Shown one piece after another: positions 18,904-28,903 of a stretch of DNA of 64,000 bases. Source of the stretch: JAKAGZ01 sp964412105 (GTDB lineage Bacteria > Bacteroidota > Ignavibacteria > Ignavibacteriales > Ignavibacteriaceae); assembly GCA_964412105.1 (NCBI GenBank), contig CAYPNM010000016.1, positions 1 to 64,000 on the forward strand, read 5' to 3'. Each line of letters begins with the position of its first letter. Position 1 is the stretch's first letter. The notes under the pieces were generated by a model. It was not told where the DNA came from. It saw only the letters and a program-made list of their open reading frames with translations, and did no database searches. The translations under genes were made by a program, and so were the position numbers.

Positions 18904-20289
18904 ATGGATATGGCAAAAAAATCAGGAAATATTTTAATTATCGATGATGATGAAGATGTTCTTTATTCTGCCCGTCTGTTGCTGAAGCAATATTACCCTC
19001 TTGTCCACATTGAAAAAAATCCTGAACTAATTCCAGGTCTTATATCTAATACGAATTATGATGTTATACTTCTGGATATGAATTTTTCCGGAGATAGCAA
19101 CAGCGGTAAGCAGGGCTTTGAATGGCTGAAGAAAATACTTGACATAGATCCTTCAATGGTGGTGGTTTTGATTACTGCATATGGAAATATTGAAATGGCA
19201 ATCAAAGCAATAAAAGAAGGTGCGATTGATTTTGTAATTAAGCCATGGCAGAATGAAAAATTGCTTGCAACAGTTTCATCAGCAATGAAATTGAGCAGAT
19301 CAAACAAAGAAGTAAGCGATTTAATTTCGCGGCAAAGACTCCTCAGCAATGATCTGGATAAAAATTATCACGATATAGTAGGTGAATCAAAAGCCATAAA
19401 AAATATCTTCAGTATTATAAATAAAGTTTCCAGGACTGATGCAAGTATATTGATTGTCGGCGAAAATGGAACCGGTAAAGAATTAATTGCACGCGCTATA
19501 CACAGAAATTCCGAAAGGGCAAATGATATATTCCTTACCGTGGATATGGGGGCTATAACGGAATCATTATTTGAAAGCGAATTATTCGGACATACTAAAG
19601 GTGCTTTTACCGATGCTAAGGAGGATAAACCCGGCAGATTCGAAGCTGCTTCAGGTGGGACTCTTTTCCTTGATGAAATTGCAAATATTTCTCCAAATCT
19701 TCAATCAAAGCTTTTGACTGTACTTCAAAACCGAACCGTGACCAGAATCGGTTCAAATATTCCAAAGCTTGTTGATTTCAGATTAATTTGCGCAACAAAT
19801 GCTTCGATTAGCGAATTGATAAATCAAAAGCAATTCAGGCAGGATCTTTTGTACAGGATAAATACAGTTGAAATAAATCTCCCACCACTCCGTCAGAGAA
19901 AAGAAGATATACCTCTACTGTGTAATCACTTTTTAAAAGTCTACTTAAAAAAATACAACAAACCAATAAAAGAAATTTCTTCAGGGGCTATAAATAAATT
20001 GATGGAATATCATTGGCCGGGAAACGTCCGGGAGCTTCAGCATTCTATTGAAAGGGCCGTGATAATGAGCGAAGCAAAGATATTGCAGCCGGGAGATTTT
20101 TTGCTTGCTACCCACGAAACACCAGCGGATCCTAATTTAGCATTTCAGAATTATCACATAGAAGACGCTGAGAAGCTATTAATAATTAAGGCTATAGGGA
20201 AACACAATGGCAACATTACGAAAGCTGCCCGCGACCTTGGCCTGACAAGAGCTTCTTTATACAGAAGGCTTGAGAAATATGGTCTTTAA
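18904..20289 (+). CDS. Sigma-54-dependent response regulator (NtrC family)
   Basis: 461 residues: a receiver domain (acidic DDD at 14-16, phospho-acceptor Asp58 in ILLDMNF), an AAA+ sigma-54 interaction domain with Walker A GENGTGKE, the GAFTDA loop (HTKGAFTDA) and Walker B TLFLDEIA, and a Fis-type helix-turn-helix at the C-terminus (TKAARDLGLTRASLYRR). It should activate sigma-54 promoters after phosphorylation by the adjacent kinase. It is divergent from the adaptor/ABC operon, which is its most likely target. A second in-frame ATG (18910) is an alternative start. Confidence 0.94.
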   Translation: MDMAKKSGNILIIDDDEDVLYSARLLLKQYYPLVHIEKNPELIPGLISNTNYDVILLDMNFSGDSNSGKQGFEWLKKILDIDPSMVVVLITAYGNIEMAIKAIKEGAIDFVIKPWQNEKLLATVSSAMKLSRSNKEVSDLISRQRLLSNDLDKNYHDIVGESKAIKNIFSIINKVSRTDASILIVGENGTGKELIARAIHRNSERANDIFLTVDMGAITESLFESELFGHTKGAFTDAKEDKPGRFEAASGGTLFLDEIANISPNLQSKLLTVLQNRTVTRIGSNIPKLVDFRLICATNASISELINQKQFRQDLLYRINTVEINLPPLRQRKEDIPLLCNHFLKVYLKKYNKPIKEISSGAINKLMEYHWPGNVRELQHSIERAVIMSEAKILQPGDFLLATHETPADPNLAFQNYHIEDAEKLLIIKAIGKHNGNITKAARDLGLTRASLYRRLEKYGL

Positions 20290-21634
20290 AAGATTCAGCC
20301 TTTTAATAACTGTCAGAATAGTTATCCTATTTTTAACTATTGCCCTTGAAATTTATCTTATTTTGACTTCCCATCTCTACGCAACAATTTTTATTCTCTT
20401 TTTAATTATAATTCTGCAAATATATTTCCTGATAAAATTTGTTAGTCGCACGAATAAGGAAATAGTCCGATTTCTTGACTCTATCAGATATTCAGATTTC
20501 TCGCAAAATTTCAATTTAAAATTAAAAGGATCTTCCTTTGAAGATTTAAGTAATTCATTCTCAACCGTAATTAATAAATTCCAAAATACACGTGCCGAAA
20601 AGGAAGAAAATTACAGATATCTTCAGACGGTAATTCAGCATATAGGAATAGGTCTTATCGCTTTTACACCAGACGGCGAAATTGAGTTGATAAACAATGC
20701 AGCCAAAAAAATATTCAAGCTAAGTGCCTTTAAAAATATTAACGAGCTTTCCACTATCAATAAAGATTTACCCCAAGCCTTATTGAGACTTAAAGCAGGA
20801 AATAGAATTTTACAAAAAATAGTCGATGAAAATGAACTAATACAGCTCTCCATATCTGCAACCGAGTTCAGGATGAGAGGCAAACAATTTACATTAATAT
20901 CCCTGCAAAACATTCAAAGTGAACTTGAGGATGTGGAACTTGAAGCCTGGAAAAAATTGATAAATGTTCTTACTCACGAGATTATGAATTCAATAACGCC
21001 GATCACTTCCCTCGCCTCAACAGCCGACAGCATTCTAAAGAATATTGAACCAGGCTCTTCTAAAATTAGTAATGATCCAAAGGAACTACTTATAGATGTT
21101 AGGGGAGCAATAAACACAATACAAAAACGCAGCAATGGTCTGCTCCGTTTTGTTGATGCTTATCGGAATCTGGCTAAAGTGCCTATTCCCAATTTTAATT
21201 TAATAAATGTCAGCGGAATGTTTGAAAGAATTAAGAGACTTCTATATGAAGAAATATCAAAAAGAAAAATAGACTTTAAATGTTCAGTTAAACCGGATAA
21301 ACTTGAAATAACGGCAGATGCCGATCAGATTGAACAGGTTTTAATTAATCTCGTGCTGAATTCTCTTTACGCGCTCGAAGGGAAAGATAATCCGGAAATA
21401 AATTTAATTGGATTCATAGACCGCGGTGGTCGCGGTGTAATTCAGGTAACCGACAATGGTCCCGGAATTCCTGATGACATTATTGAAAAAATATTCATAC
21501 CTTTTTATACAACAAGAAAAGGCGGTTCGGGAATAGGGTTAAGTTTATCACAACAAATTATGCGGGCTCACAGAGGAAATATCAGAGTTAATTCATCTCC
21601 CGGTGAAGGTACCACTTTTACTTTGCGATTTTAA
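20279..21634 (+). CDS. Sensor histidine kinase (NtrB-like)
   Basis: About 451 residues. Two closely spaced TM helices (about 8-60) leave almost no periplasmic sensor loop, so it probably senses within the membrane or cytoplasm. A HAMP-like/PAS segment follows, then the phospho-acceptor helix with His in LTHEIMNSI, and a HATPase domain with N box (NLVLNSLYA), DNGPGIP and GGSGIGLSLS. A TTG at 20270 could serve, but the ATG at 20279 is better placed relative to AGAAGG. It overlaps the end of the response regulator gene, so the two are translationally coupled. Confidence 0.92.
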   Translation: MVFKRFSLLITVRIVILFLTIALEIYLILTSHLYATIFILFLIIILQIYFLIKFVSRTNKEIVRFLDSIRYSDFSQNFNLKLKGSSFEDLSNSFSTVINKFQNTRAEKEENYRYLQTVIQHIGIGLIAFTPDGEIELINNAAKKIFKLSAFKNINELSTINKDLPQALLRLKAGNRILQKIVDENELIQLSISATEFRMRGKQFTLISLQNIQSELEDVELEAWKKLINVLTHEIMNSITPITSLASTADSILKNIEPGSSKISNDPKELLIDVRGAINTIQKRSNGLLRFVDAYRNLAKVPIPNFNLINVSGMFERIKRLLYEEISKRKIDFKCSVKPDKLEITADADQIEQVLINLVLNSLYALEGKDNPEINLIGFIDRGGRGVIQVTDNGPGIPDDIIEKIFIPFYTTRKGGSGIGLSLSQQIMRAHRGNIRVNSSPGEGTTFTLRF

Positions 21635-21698
21635 ATGCTTACAACTTGCAAAGTAAACCTTTTAATAATAATTTGTATACGAAAATAATGAGATTTCT

Positions 21699-22373
21699 AT
21701 GCAAATTATTTTATTTGGCGCACCCGGAGTGGGGAAAGGAACGCAAGCCAAAATTCTTTCCTCCAAATTAAACATTCCGCACATCTCTACTGGGGACATA
21801 TTAAGACTGGCAGTAAAAGAAAAAACTCCCCTTGGGCTTAAAGCACAACAGGCTATGAATAAAGGAGAGCTGGTTTCCGATGATATTATGATCGGAATAA
21901 TTAAAGAGACACTGGAGCAAAGCAGTTGTAAAAACGGCTTTATTCTAGATGGCTTTCCGAGAACTGTTGTCCAGGCTAATGCAATCGATAAATTGTTTGA
22001 AGAGATGAAGATTCACAGCTATTATGTAATAACATTAATGGCCGATGAAAATAAATTAGTCAATAGACTTTCAAACAGAAGAGCATGTAAAGAATGTAAA
22101 ACTATTTTCACTTTATCGGAAGTTGAAAATCTGAGTAAATGTCCTGTTTGTAACACCGAAAACAGCTTTTACCTGAGAGATGATGATAAAGAAGAAGTAA
22201 TTAAGCACAGAATGGAAGTATTCAGGAAAGAGACTCAGCCTGTTTTAAAACACTATGATGATAAGAAAAAAGTTATTTCTATCGATGCGCTCGGTACAGT
22301 TGAGGAAGTTACAAATAGGATTTTGCTTGCTTTAAAAGAAAAAGCTCCAGATAAGGTGACTATTTCTGCTTGA
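21699..22373 (+). CDS. adk: Adenylate kinase
   Basis: 224 residues with P-loop GAPGVGKGT (7-15), the AMP-binding HISTGDILR motif, DGFPRT, and a long-form LID containing four Cys (CKEC ... CPVC) that would bind zinc. It interconverts ATP + AMP and 2 ADP in the cytoplasm. Its 3' end overlaps the convergent ftsE gene by 14 nt, so the two stop codons are interlocked. Confidence 0.96.
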   Translation: MQIILFGAPGVGKGTQAKILSSKLNIPHISTGDILRLAVKEKTPLGLKAQQAMNKGELVSDDIMIGIIKETLEQSSCKNGFILDGFPRTVVQANAIDKLFEEMKIHSYYVITLMADENKLVNRLSNRRACKECKTIFTLSEVENLSKCPVCNTENSFYLRDDDKEEVIKHRMEVFRKETQPVLKHYDDKKKVISIDALGTVEEVTNRILLALKEKAPDKVTISA

Positions 22374-23031
22374 GTACGGCCTTTACTGCCTGGCCATTTT
22401 CAAGTTTAACAATTTTGATATTGTTATATCGTTTAACAATCTCATAATTGTGCGTTGCAAAAAGAACGGCCGTTCCTCTGGTATGAATCTTCATTAATAT
22501 TTCCAGAATTTCACTTGAAGTTTGCGGATCAAGGTTGCCTGTGGGTTCATCTGCCAGAACCAAAATGGGATCATTTATTATAGCTCTTGCAATTGCTATT
22601 CTCTGCTGCTCTCCACCTGAAAGTTCATCCGGCATACCGAATCTCCTGTGAAATAAATCTACATCTGTCAAAACGTTATTGACCTTTTTCTTAATTTCCC
22701 TTGCCGGTGTATTTGTCACTTCCAGCACAAAGGAAAGGTTATCGTAGATATTTCTGTCCCTCAAAAGTTTAAAGTCCTGAAAAACAACACCAACCTTTCT
22801 TCTTAACATTGGAAGATCTCTCGGTTTGATGGTCTTAGAGTTATATTCTGCAACCTGCACTTCCCCGGAATAAGGAAAAATATTCATATAAACCATTTGC
22901 AAAAGAGTGCTCTTTCCTGCCCCGCTTCTTCCTATTAAAAAATTAAATTCACCCTGCCCCAGACTATAGTTCAGATTGGTAAATATCTGGTGAGACTGAT
23001 ATGCGAAATCCACATTACTGAATGATAACAT
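22360..23031 (-). CDS. ftsE: Cell division ATP-binding protein FtsE
   Basis: 223 residues, a single ABC ATPase with Walker A GRSGAGKST (34-42), Q-loop VFQDFKLL (the DFKLL form typical of FtsE), signature LSGGEQQR and Walker B LVLADEPTGNLD. FtsE works with FtsX at the division septum to activate peptidoglycan hydrolases. No ftsX is adjacent, so its partner must be encoded elsewhere. It lies 2 nt after the methyltransferase gene in the pdxA operon. A LolD-like exporter ATPase is the alternative, but sequence and length favour FtsE. Confidence 0.82.
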   Translation of the reverse strand: MLSFSNVDFAYQSHQIFTNLNYSLGQGEFNFLIGRSGAGKSTLLQMVYMNIFPYSGEVQVAEYNSKTIKPRDLPMLRRKVGVVFQDFKLLRDRNIYDNLSFVLEVTNTPAREIKKKVNNVLTDVDLFHRRFGMPDELSGGEQQRIAIARAIINDPILVLADEPTGNLDPQTSSEILEILMKIHTRGTAVLFATHNYEIVKRYNNIKIVKLENGQAVKAVLKQK

Positions 23032-23033
23032 AA

Positions 23034-23774
23034 CTATTCCTCAAACTTTTTTACAACAAATTGCACTCTCTTAGAATTGGCTTTAGCATCATCGAAAGTA
23101 AATGCGTCAAAACATTCAACTACATAAAGTTTTGACTGTTCAATTAAATCAAAATATTCATAATAATCCAAGATTTTCTGCTTATGAGTTTCCTTAAATA
23201 TCTTTCCATCCTGGAGTGCTATTTCGAATATATTTTTATGAATACGTGTTTTTTTGTTATAGATGCTTTTGTGCAGATAATTAAAGCTTTTATAACTTCC
23301 TCTTCTTTTAGGTTCTTTTATATGACTAATGCTGTTTTTTTCAAGCGAGGCATCAAACACTAAAACTCCATTAGTATTTAATTGTTCTTTTATTTGCCCG
23401 AAAAAAGAGAGTACTTTTTTCCTGGTAAGGAGATAATTAATACTGTCAAAGGTTAAGTAGATAAGATCAAACTTCTTTTTGAAGGGAATAAACAGCATAT
23501 CACAACAGACCTTATTTTTAATTTTACTCTCCGAATTGGCAAGCATATAATAAGAAAGATCGGACACGATTAAATTTGGGAACTTTTTAATAAGGTAATC
23601 AGCCAGCCGGCAGTTCCCTGCTGCCAATTCCAGAACAGATGCATCCTTAGTAATATATTTTGAGGTCAAACGGAATATATAATCTGCCCAATAGTCGTAT
23701 CTTATTTTCCTCATTAAATGATTATATATAAGAGGCAGGCTCCGATAGATTTTTTCCCTATAAATTACGGTCAT
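23034..23774 (-). CDS. Class I SAM-dependent methyltransferase
   Basis: 246 residues with a Rossmann motif I VLELAAGNCRLADYL, an acidic strand-2 end (LIVSDLSYYML) and DLIYLTFDSINYL as motif IV region. The substrate is not evident; the closest general class is type 11/25 small-molecule methyltransferases. The N-terminus overlaps pdxA by 17 nt and the C-terminus is 2 nt from ftsE, so it belongs to one transcript with them. Confidence 0.75.
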   Translation of the reverse strand: MTVIYREKIYRSLPLIYNHLMRKIRYDYWADYIFRLTSKYITKDASVLELAAGNCRLADYLIKKFPNLIVSDLSYYMLANSESKIKNKVCCDMLFIPFKKKFDLIYLTFDSINYLLTRKKVLSFFGQIKEQLNTNGVLVFDASLEKNSISHIKEPKRRGSYKSFNYLHKSIYNKKTRIHKNIFEIALQDGKIFKETHKQKILDYYEYFDLIEQSKLYVVECFDAFTFDDAKANSKRVQFVVKKFEE

Positions 23775-24750
23775 TTCTAATTCTGTTTTTCATAATTGAC
23801 ATAGCATATTTATAAGCCTGAATCATACTTGAAGGATTAGCCAGGTTCTTTCCGGCGATATCATAAGCAACTCCATGATCCGGCGATGTTCTAATTATTG
23901 GAAGTCCGGCAGTATAATTTACTCCTCCTCCAAAATTCAGAAGCTTAAACGGAATCAATAATTGATCGTGATACATTCCTATAACCATATCATAGTTTTT
24001 ATAGCTTCTGTTTGCAAAAAAGGCATCCGGAGAAAATGGACCTGCGAGATATTTATTTAAAGTATAGTTTTTAAGAGCCGGTATAATTATGTCTTGCTCC
24101 TCGTTACCAATGGCACCGCTTTCACCCGCATGAGGATTTAATCCTAATACAGCAATTTTAGGATTATGCAAATTAAAATCATTATGAAGAGAATTAATTA
24201 CAACATTAAATATGTTGTGTAATTGTTTCTCCTTTATTATCCTTGTAACGTTCCTGATCGGCTCGTGAATTGAGACAAGAGATGCTTTCATCTTACGGGA
24301 TAAAAACATCATTGAATAATTTTTAGTACGTGTATATTCCGCCAGCATTTCAGTATGACCAGGAAATTTAACTCCGGCCAAATGAACTGCAGTTTTTGAT
24401 ATCGGCGCAGTTACTACAGCATCAATTGATTTTGAGATTGCAAGTTCAATAGCCAGTTTAATGGCGTTAAAGGCAATTCTACCGGATTCCTTTGTTGGTT
24501 TTCCATAGTACTGAGAAGCATTTTGCAGCTTAATGACGCAGACAGTTCCCGGTTTTGCATCCTGATACTTTTCCACATAGGAAAAATCAAATTCCGGTTT
24601 TACAAGCTTCGAGGTTTTATGAAAGGTATTTTGAGGACAGATTACATAGTACTTATTCTTTGAATTTTGTATTACAAAGTTCAAAGCTTTTATTATTATT
24701 TCGGGGCCTATACCATTAATATCCCCGCACGTGAATAAAATTTTATTCAT
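23758..24750 (-). CDS. pdxA: 4-hydroxythreonine-4-phosphate dehydrogenase
   Basis: 330 residues. It catalyses the NAD-dependent oxidation of 4-phosphohydroxy-threonine in DXP-independent pyridoxal phosphate synthesis. Visible family motifs are GDINGIGPEI at the N-terminus, TAPISK, the FPGHTEML segment with a metal-binding His, LGLNPHAGE and TSPDHG(V/T)AYDIAGK. Its start codon shares one base with the stop of the GWxTD gene (TGATG), which indicates coupling. Confidence 0.95.
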   Translation of the reverse strand: MNKILFTCGDINGIGPEIIIKALNFVIQNSKNKYYVICPQNTFHKTSKLVKPEFDFSYVEKYQDAKPGTVCVIKLQNASQYYGKPTKESGRIAFNAIKLAIELAISKSIDAVVTAPISKTAVHLAGVKFPGHTEMLAEYTRTKNYSMMFLSRKMKASLVSIHEPIRNVTRIIKEKQLHNIFNVVINSLHNDFNLHNPKIAVLGLNPHAGESGAIGNEEQDIIIPALKNYTLNKYLAGPFSPDAFFANRSYKNYDMVIGMYHDQLLIPFKLLNFGGGVNYTAGLPIIRTSPDHGVAYDIAGKNLANPSSMIQAYKYAMSIMKNRIRNDRNL

Positions 24751-26033
24751 CAGCCTTTTGCTAAAGGGAATTCACCGGTACCATTTTTATCAACAAATCT
24801 AAAACTTAAATTTTCTTTTGCATATATCCATAATTCTTCGACTTTACCATTATCATTAGAGCTTCTTTCTATCTTCTCAGGCATTCCATATTTAATATAT
24901 ATTTTGCCTCTATCAGTGTCTGCTCCATTATTACCACTCAGTGGGGCAAAATTTTTCATAGCATAATCAATACGGTTATAATATTCATTCATCAATTCAT
25001 TAAATTTAGTCTTGGGCGTAGGATCATATTTCCGCCAGTATTTTCGTAATTCAACCGGGTATTGCTTTTTATCGGAATCTAGAAGTCTGCTAATAAGGCT
25101 GTCACTTTCAATATATTTTAAAGAAGCGATAGCGAATTCAGGATTGCGCAAAGTAAAAGGTTTGTCGAACCAGATAACATTTTTAAAAAATGTTTCCGAT
25201 CTCAGACCGTCCTTGTTTTCAGCCACAACAATTTTTGCTATTCCTTCCGGCAGTAAATTGCTGAAATTATCCAGAATAAAATTCCTATAGCTCTTAGCTT
25301 CATTATTTGTATTAATAACAATTTGTCCTTCAATCTTACTTAAGGATAAATCTGATAGAAATGACTTATTTATAGAAGTTGAATAGATTGTATCCTTTTT
25401 ATCGACAATCCAGACATAAATTTTATGAACTGAAATATCTTTGCACGGTATTGCAAGATCATATCGCATAGGACTAAATGGAATCGCGTCATCAAAATTA
25501 GCAAGAACAGTAGACGTATCTCCTTTTGGTTCCATTATATTAGCGTTCAATACAAAAGGCTCTAAAAATTCTGTTGTATCAGCTCTAATTTTCATAACCT
25601 TTTTTTTCTCTAATCTAATTTCTTGTCCCGATTGCACATCCGTTACAACAGGCAAAAAATTATATCCATCATTAGGCAGCTGAAATGTCATATAATCTTC
25701 ACAATAATTATCTGAAGAATTGGTCTCATCAAAAGTTTTTACAGAAATTTTGGTTTGTTTAATTTGCCTGGAAATAAATTGTCCGCTTGTATCGTAGATT
25801 TCAACTGCCACGCTTAAAGCAGCCTGATAATTGTCATCATCTTTTATAAAGGTTAATTGATTATAGGGAATTTTGTAAACGTACTCAATTATATTCATGC
25901 TGTCTGCAGGAATAACATGCACCTCAGAATAAAAAGGAATTTGATTATGCAATATATTTTCGTGTCGTTGCCCGGGAAACTGAGCAAACAGATCGGTGAT
26001 CAGGAGCAACAATATTACGAGTAATTTCTTCAT
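24750..26033 (-). CDS. GWxTD domain-containing secreted protein
   Basis: 427 residues from the ATG at 26033, which opens a clear signal peptide (MKKLLVILLLLITDLFAQ). A longer frame to 26102 exists, but its extra residues are not signal-like. The C-terminal segment GADTDRGKIYIKYGMPEKI is the GWxTD domain, followed by EELWIYAKENLSFRFVD, the usual terminal strands. Function of this family, frequent in Bacteroidota/Chlorobi/Acidobacteria, is unknown; it is likely periplasmic or at the outer membrane. Confidence 0.85.
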   Translation of the reverse strand: MKKLLVILLLLITDLFAQFPGQRHENILHNQIPFYSEVHVIPADSMNIIEYVYKIPYNQLTFIKDDDNYQAALSVAVEIYDTSGQFISRQIKQTKISVKTFDETNSSDNYCEDYMTFQLPNDGYNFLPVVTDVQSGQEIRLEKKKVMKIRADTTEFLEPFVLNANIMEPKGDTSTVLANFDDAIPFSPMRYDLAIPCKDISVHKIYVWIVDKKDTIYSTSINKSFLSDLSLSKIEGQIVINTNNEAKSYRNFILDNFSNLLPEGIAKIVVAENKDGLRSETFFKNVIWFDKPFTLRNPEFAIASLKYIESDSLISRLLDSDKKQYPVELRKYWRKYDPTPKTKFNELMNEYYNRIDYAMKNFAPLSGNNGADTDRGKIYIKYGMPEKIERSSNDNGKVEELWIYAKENLSFRFVDKNGTGEFPLAKG

Positions 26034-26189
26034 ATGTTTTGTCTTAAACTTATACAGATTTTGATACTTTTCAAGTCCATTTGGCAATATGAGGAAATAC
26101 AAAAATGCTAACTATTGATTTTGGATGTGTCCAGAGGAAATCTAAAAAGAAAAGCAGTGTTATGAACAGTATTTTAAAATTTATCGCGA

Positions 26190-27443
26190 TCAACTATTCA
26201 TACTATTAAGAAATTCCTTGTTGTTTTTTGTCCCTCTAATTTTGTCAAGCAGAAAATCCATCGCCTCAACAGGGCTGAAATCACTCAGAATTTTTCTGAG
26301 TATCCATACCTTTTGCAGGTCATCTTCTTTCATTAATAATTCTTCTCTACGAGTACCTGATTTATTAACATCAATTGCAGGGAAAATTCTCCTATCGCTG
26401 AGATCCCTGTTTAAGACAATTTCCATATTGCCGGTACCTTTGAATTCTTCAAAAATAACATCATCCATTCTGCTGCCGGTATCAATCAGAGCGGTTGCAA
26501 TAATAGTAAGACTTCCTCCGTCTTCAGTATTTCTTGCTGCACCAAAAAATCTTTTTGGCTTGTGAAGAGCATTTGAATCAACGCCGCCTGAAAGAATTCT
26601 GCCGCTATGAGGAACAACAATATTATGGGCACGGGCAAGACGGGTTATACTATCAAGAAGAATTACTACATCTTCTCCGGCTTCAACCAGACGCTTGGCT
26701 TTTTCAATTACCATATCCGCAACCTGAACGTGACGTTCGGCAGGTTCATCAAAAGTTGAGCTGATTACTTCGGCTTTAACTGATCTTTCCATATCTGTTA
26801 CTTCTTCGGGACGTTCGTCAATAAGAAGTATAATCATTTTTATTTCCGGATGATTTCGGGTAATTGAATTGGCAATCTTTTGAAGCAATACAGTCTTACC
26901 ACTTTTGGGAGGAGAAACAACCAGACCTCTCTGTCCTTTTCCAATAGGCGAAAGGAGATCCATAACTCTCATTGAATATTCACCTGGAGCAGATTCAAGA
27001 TTTATTTTCTTTGTAGGATAAACCGGAACCAGATTGTCAAACAACGTTCTGCCTCTGATATGATCAGGTTCCAGTCCATTTACAGCTTCAACTCTAAGTA
27101 ATGCAAAGAACCGCTCACCTTCTTTCGGAGGGCGAACCTGCCCGCTTACAAAATCTCCAGTTCGTAAGCTGAATTTTTTGATTTGCGACGGAGAGACATA
27201 AATATCATCGGGTGAAGGTAAATAATTATAATCTGCTGATCTGAGGAAACCGTATCCATCAGGCAGAACTTCCAGGACACCTTTTGAAAAGGTTAGACCA
27301 TCTTTGGAAGTCTGTGCTTCCAGAATTTTAAAAATTAGTTCTTGTTTTCTTAAATCACTGAAGCCCTGAATATCCAGATCTTTAGCAATCTGATTCAATT
27401 CAACTATCTTCTTTGACTTCAGTTCAGAAATATCCATTGGCAT
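26190..27443 (-). CDS. rho: Transcription termination factor Rho
   Basis: 417 residues: an N-terminal Rho-N helical domain (SELKSKKIVELNQIAKDL), an RNA-binding cold-shock-like domain (EVLPDGYGFLRS, YVSPSQIKKFSLRTGD), and a RecA-like motor with Walker A SPPKSGKT (about 177-184), LLIDERPEEVTDM and the arginine-finger region RRIFPAIDVNKSGTRREELL. It is a hexameric RNA-dependent ATPase that ends transcription. Two close ATGs give MPMDIS or MDIS. It lies alone, with a 197-nt leader to the next gene. Confidence 0.96.
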   Translation of the reverse strand: MPMDISELKSKKIVELNQIAKDLDIQGFSDLRKQELIFKILEAQTSKDGLTFSKGVLEVLPDGYGFLRSADYNYLPSPDDIYVSPSQIKKFSLRTGDFVSGQVRPPKEGERFFALLRVEAVNGLEPDHIRGRTLFDNLVPVYPTKKINLESAPGEYSMRVMDLLSPIGKGQRGLVVSPPKSGKTVLLQKIANSITRNHPEIKMIILLIDERPEEVTDMERSVKAEVISSTFDEPAERHVQVADMVIEKAKRLVEAGEDVVILLDSITRLARAHNIVVPHSGRILSGGVDSNALHKPKRFFGAARNTEDGGSLTIIATALIDTGSRMDDVIFEEFKGTGNMEIVLNRDLSDRRIFPAIDVNKSGTRREELLMKEDDLQKVWILRKILSDFSPVEAMDFLLDKIRGTKNNKEFLNSMNS

Positions 27444-27640
27444 GACTTTATCCTAATAATTTTTGTTGGTAAATATTGAAGTTTTTTATATACACTCGAA
27501 ACACTAAAATTTTCAAAGGTTTATTTTCTGATATGCTGTTAAATGGGGTATCTAATTTATATTTTTCTCTTCACTCTATTGAATTAAAATTGAAAGGGTC
27601 CAGAGGTTTATTGGAAACATAAAACGAAAAATAAATAATG

Positions 27641-28903
27641 TCAAGCAATTTTTTGCCCAATTTTCGACTTTATTTCCCCCAATAAATACATACTTCCCAG
27701 TACCACCAGGCAATCATCCCCATCATTTTTTTTGAACGACTCGATAAATTCAACCGGGTTCGATTCTATTACGACTTTAATATCCATTTCTTTGGCCAAT
27801 TTAATCAAATCCTCAGTCTTTGCGGCCCTTTCATAGGCAATATCGCTTATCCTTATTTCATCAAAAAATTTGTTTAATTCAGTGAGCATTTCCTTTATTG
27901 ACTTATCCTTCATTACACCGAAAAGCAGGACTTTCTTTTTATAAGTTTTTAAGTCCTTCTGAAATTCACTTAAAAAATTCTCTACACCGTCGGGATTATG
28001 AGCAGAGTCGAAAATAATATCCGGATCCATATTATAAAACTCATATCTACCCTGTAGGCCGGAGTTTTTAATGACGTTTTTTATACCCCGTTCTATATGT
28101 GCAAAATCATCCGTATTAAATATTTTTGCGGTAACCAACCCCGCCAGTGCTGCATTATATTTTTGATAACCTCCCCGCATCGGCATGGTAAAATCATCCA
28201 GTTCAATTTCTTCAGTATATAATTCTATAGAGTCTTTTCTTTTAATTATATAGTCAGATAATTTATAAAATTTGCAATTTCCCTTTTGACATTTGCTTTC
28301 AATAATATTTAAAGCTTCCTGTGGAAGCTGCCCGGTAAATACAGGAATACCGGGTTTTATAATTCCTGCTTTCTCATTTGTAATCTTATCTATTGTATCC
28401 CCCAAAATCTGGGTATGTTCCAGGCTGATAGAAGTAATAACGGAAGCCATAGGGGTTAACACATTGGTGGCATCTAATCTTCCGCCAAGTCCGGTTTCAA
28501 TCACTGCTAAGTCAACCTTATTTTCCATAAAATACAAAAACGCAATGGCAGTAGTTACTTCAAAGAATGTCAATTTGTTTTCTTCTATATATTCAAAATG
28601 CCGGGCAATAAAATCCGCAACATAATCATCCGGAATTTCAAGACTATTAATTTTTATTCTCTCATTATATCTCACAAAGTGAGGAGATGTATACAATCCG
28701 ACTTTATTCCCCAATTCCTGCAAAATGCTTGCAAGAAAGGCAGCAGTGCTTCCCTTTCCGTTTGAACCTGCTACATGAATTGTCCTTATATCATTTTGCG
28801 GATTACCAATATGATCAAGAAGCTTTTTAATATTTTCCAGACCTAATTTAATTCCGAATGTGTGGAGAGCAAAGAGTTTGGTTAGCGCTTGTTCGATTGT
28901 CAT
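27641..28903 (-). CDS. folC: Bifunctional folylpolyglutamate synthase / dihydrofolate synthase
   Basis: 420 residues of the Mur ligase fold: ATP-binding HVAGSNGKGST, TSPHFVRYNERI, ETGLGGRLDATN and the C-terminal domain with FDSAHNPDGVENF. It adds glutamate to dihydropteroate and folates in the cytoplasm. The ATG overlaps the pyrD stop (ATGA), so it is translated with the pyrimidine genes upstream. Confidence 0.93.
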   Translation of the reverse strand: MTIEQALTKLFALHTFGIKLGLENIKKLLDHIGNPQNDIRTIHVAGSNGKGSTAAFLASILQELGNKVGLYTSPHFVRYNERIKINSLEIPDDYVADFIARHFEYIEENKLTFFEVTTAIAFLYFMENKVDLAVIETGLGGRLDATNVLTPMASVITSISLEHTQILGDTIDKITNEKAGIIKPGIPVFTGQLPQEALNIIESKCQKGNCKFYKLSDYIIKRKDSIELYTEEIELDDFTMPMRGGYQKYNAALAGLVTAKIFNTDDFAHIERGIKNVIKNSGLQGRYEFYNMDPDIIFDSAHNPDGVENFLSEFQKDLKTYKKKVLLFGVMKDKSIKEMLTELNKFFDEIRISDIAYERAAKTEDLIKLAKEMDIKVVIESNPVEFIESFKKNDGDDCLVVLGSMYLLGEIKSKIGQKIA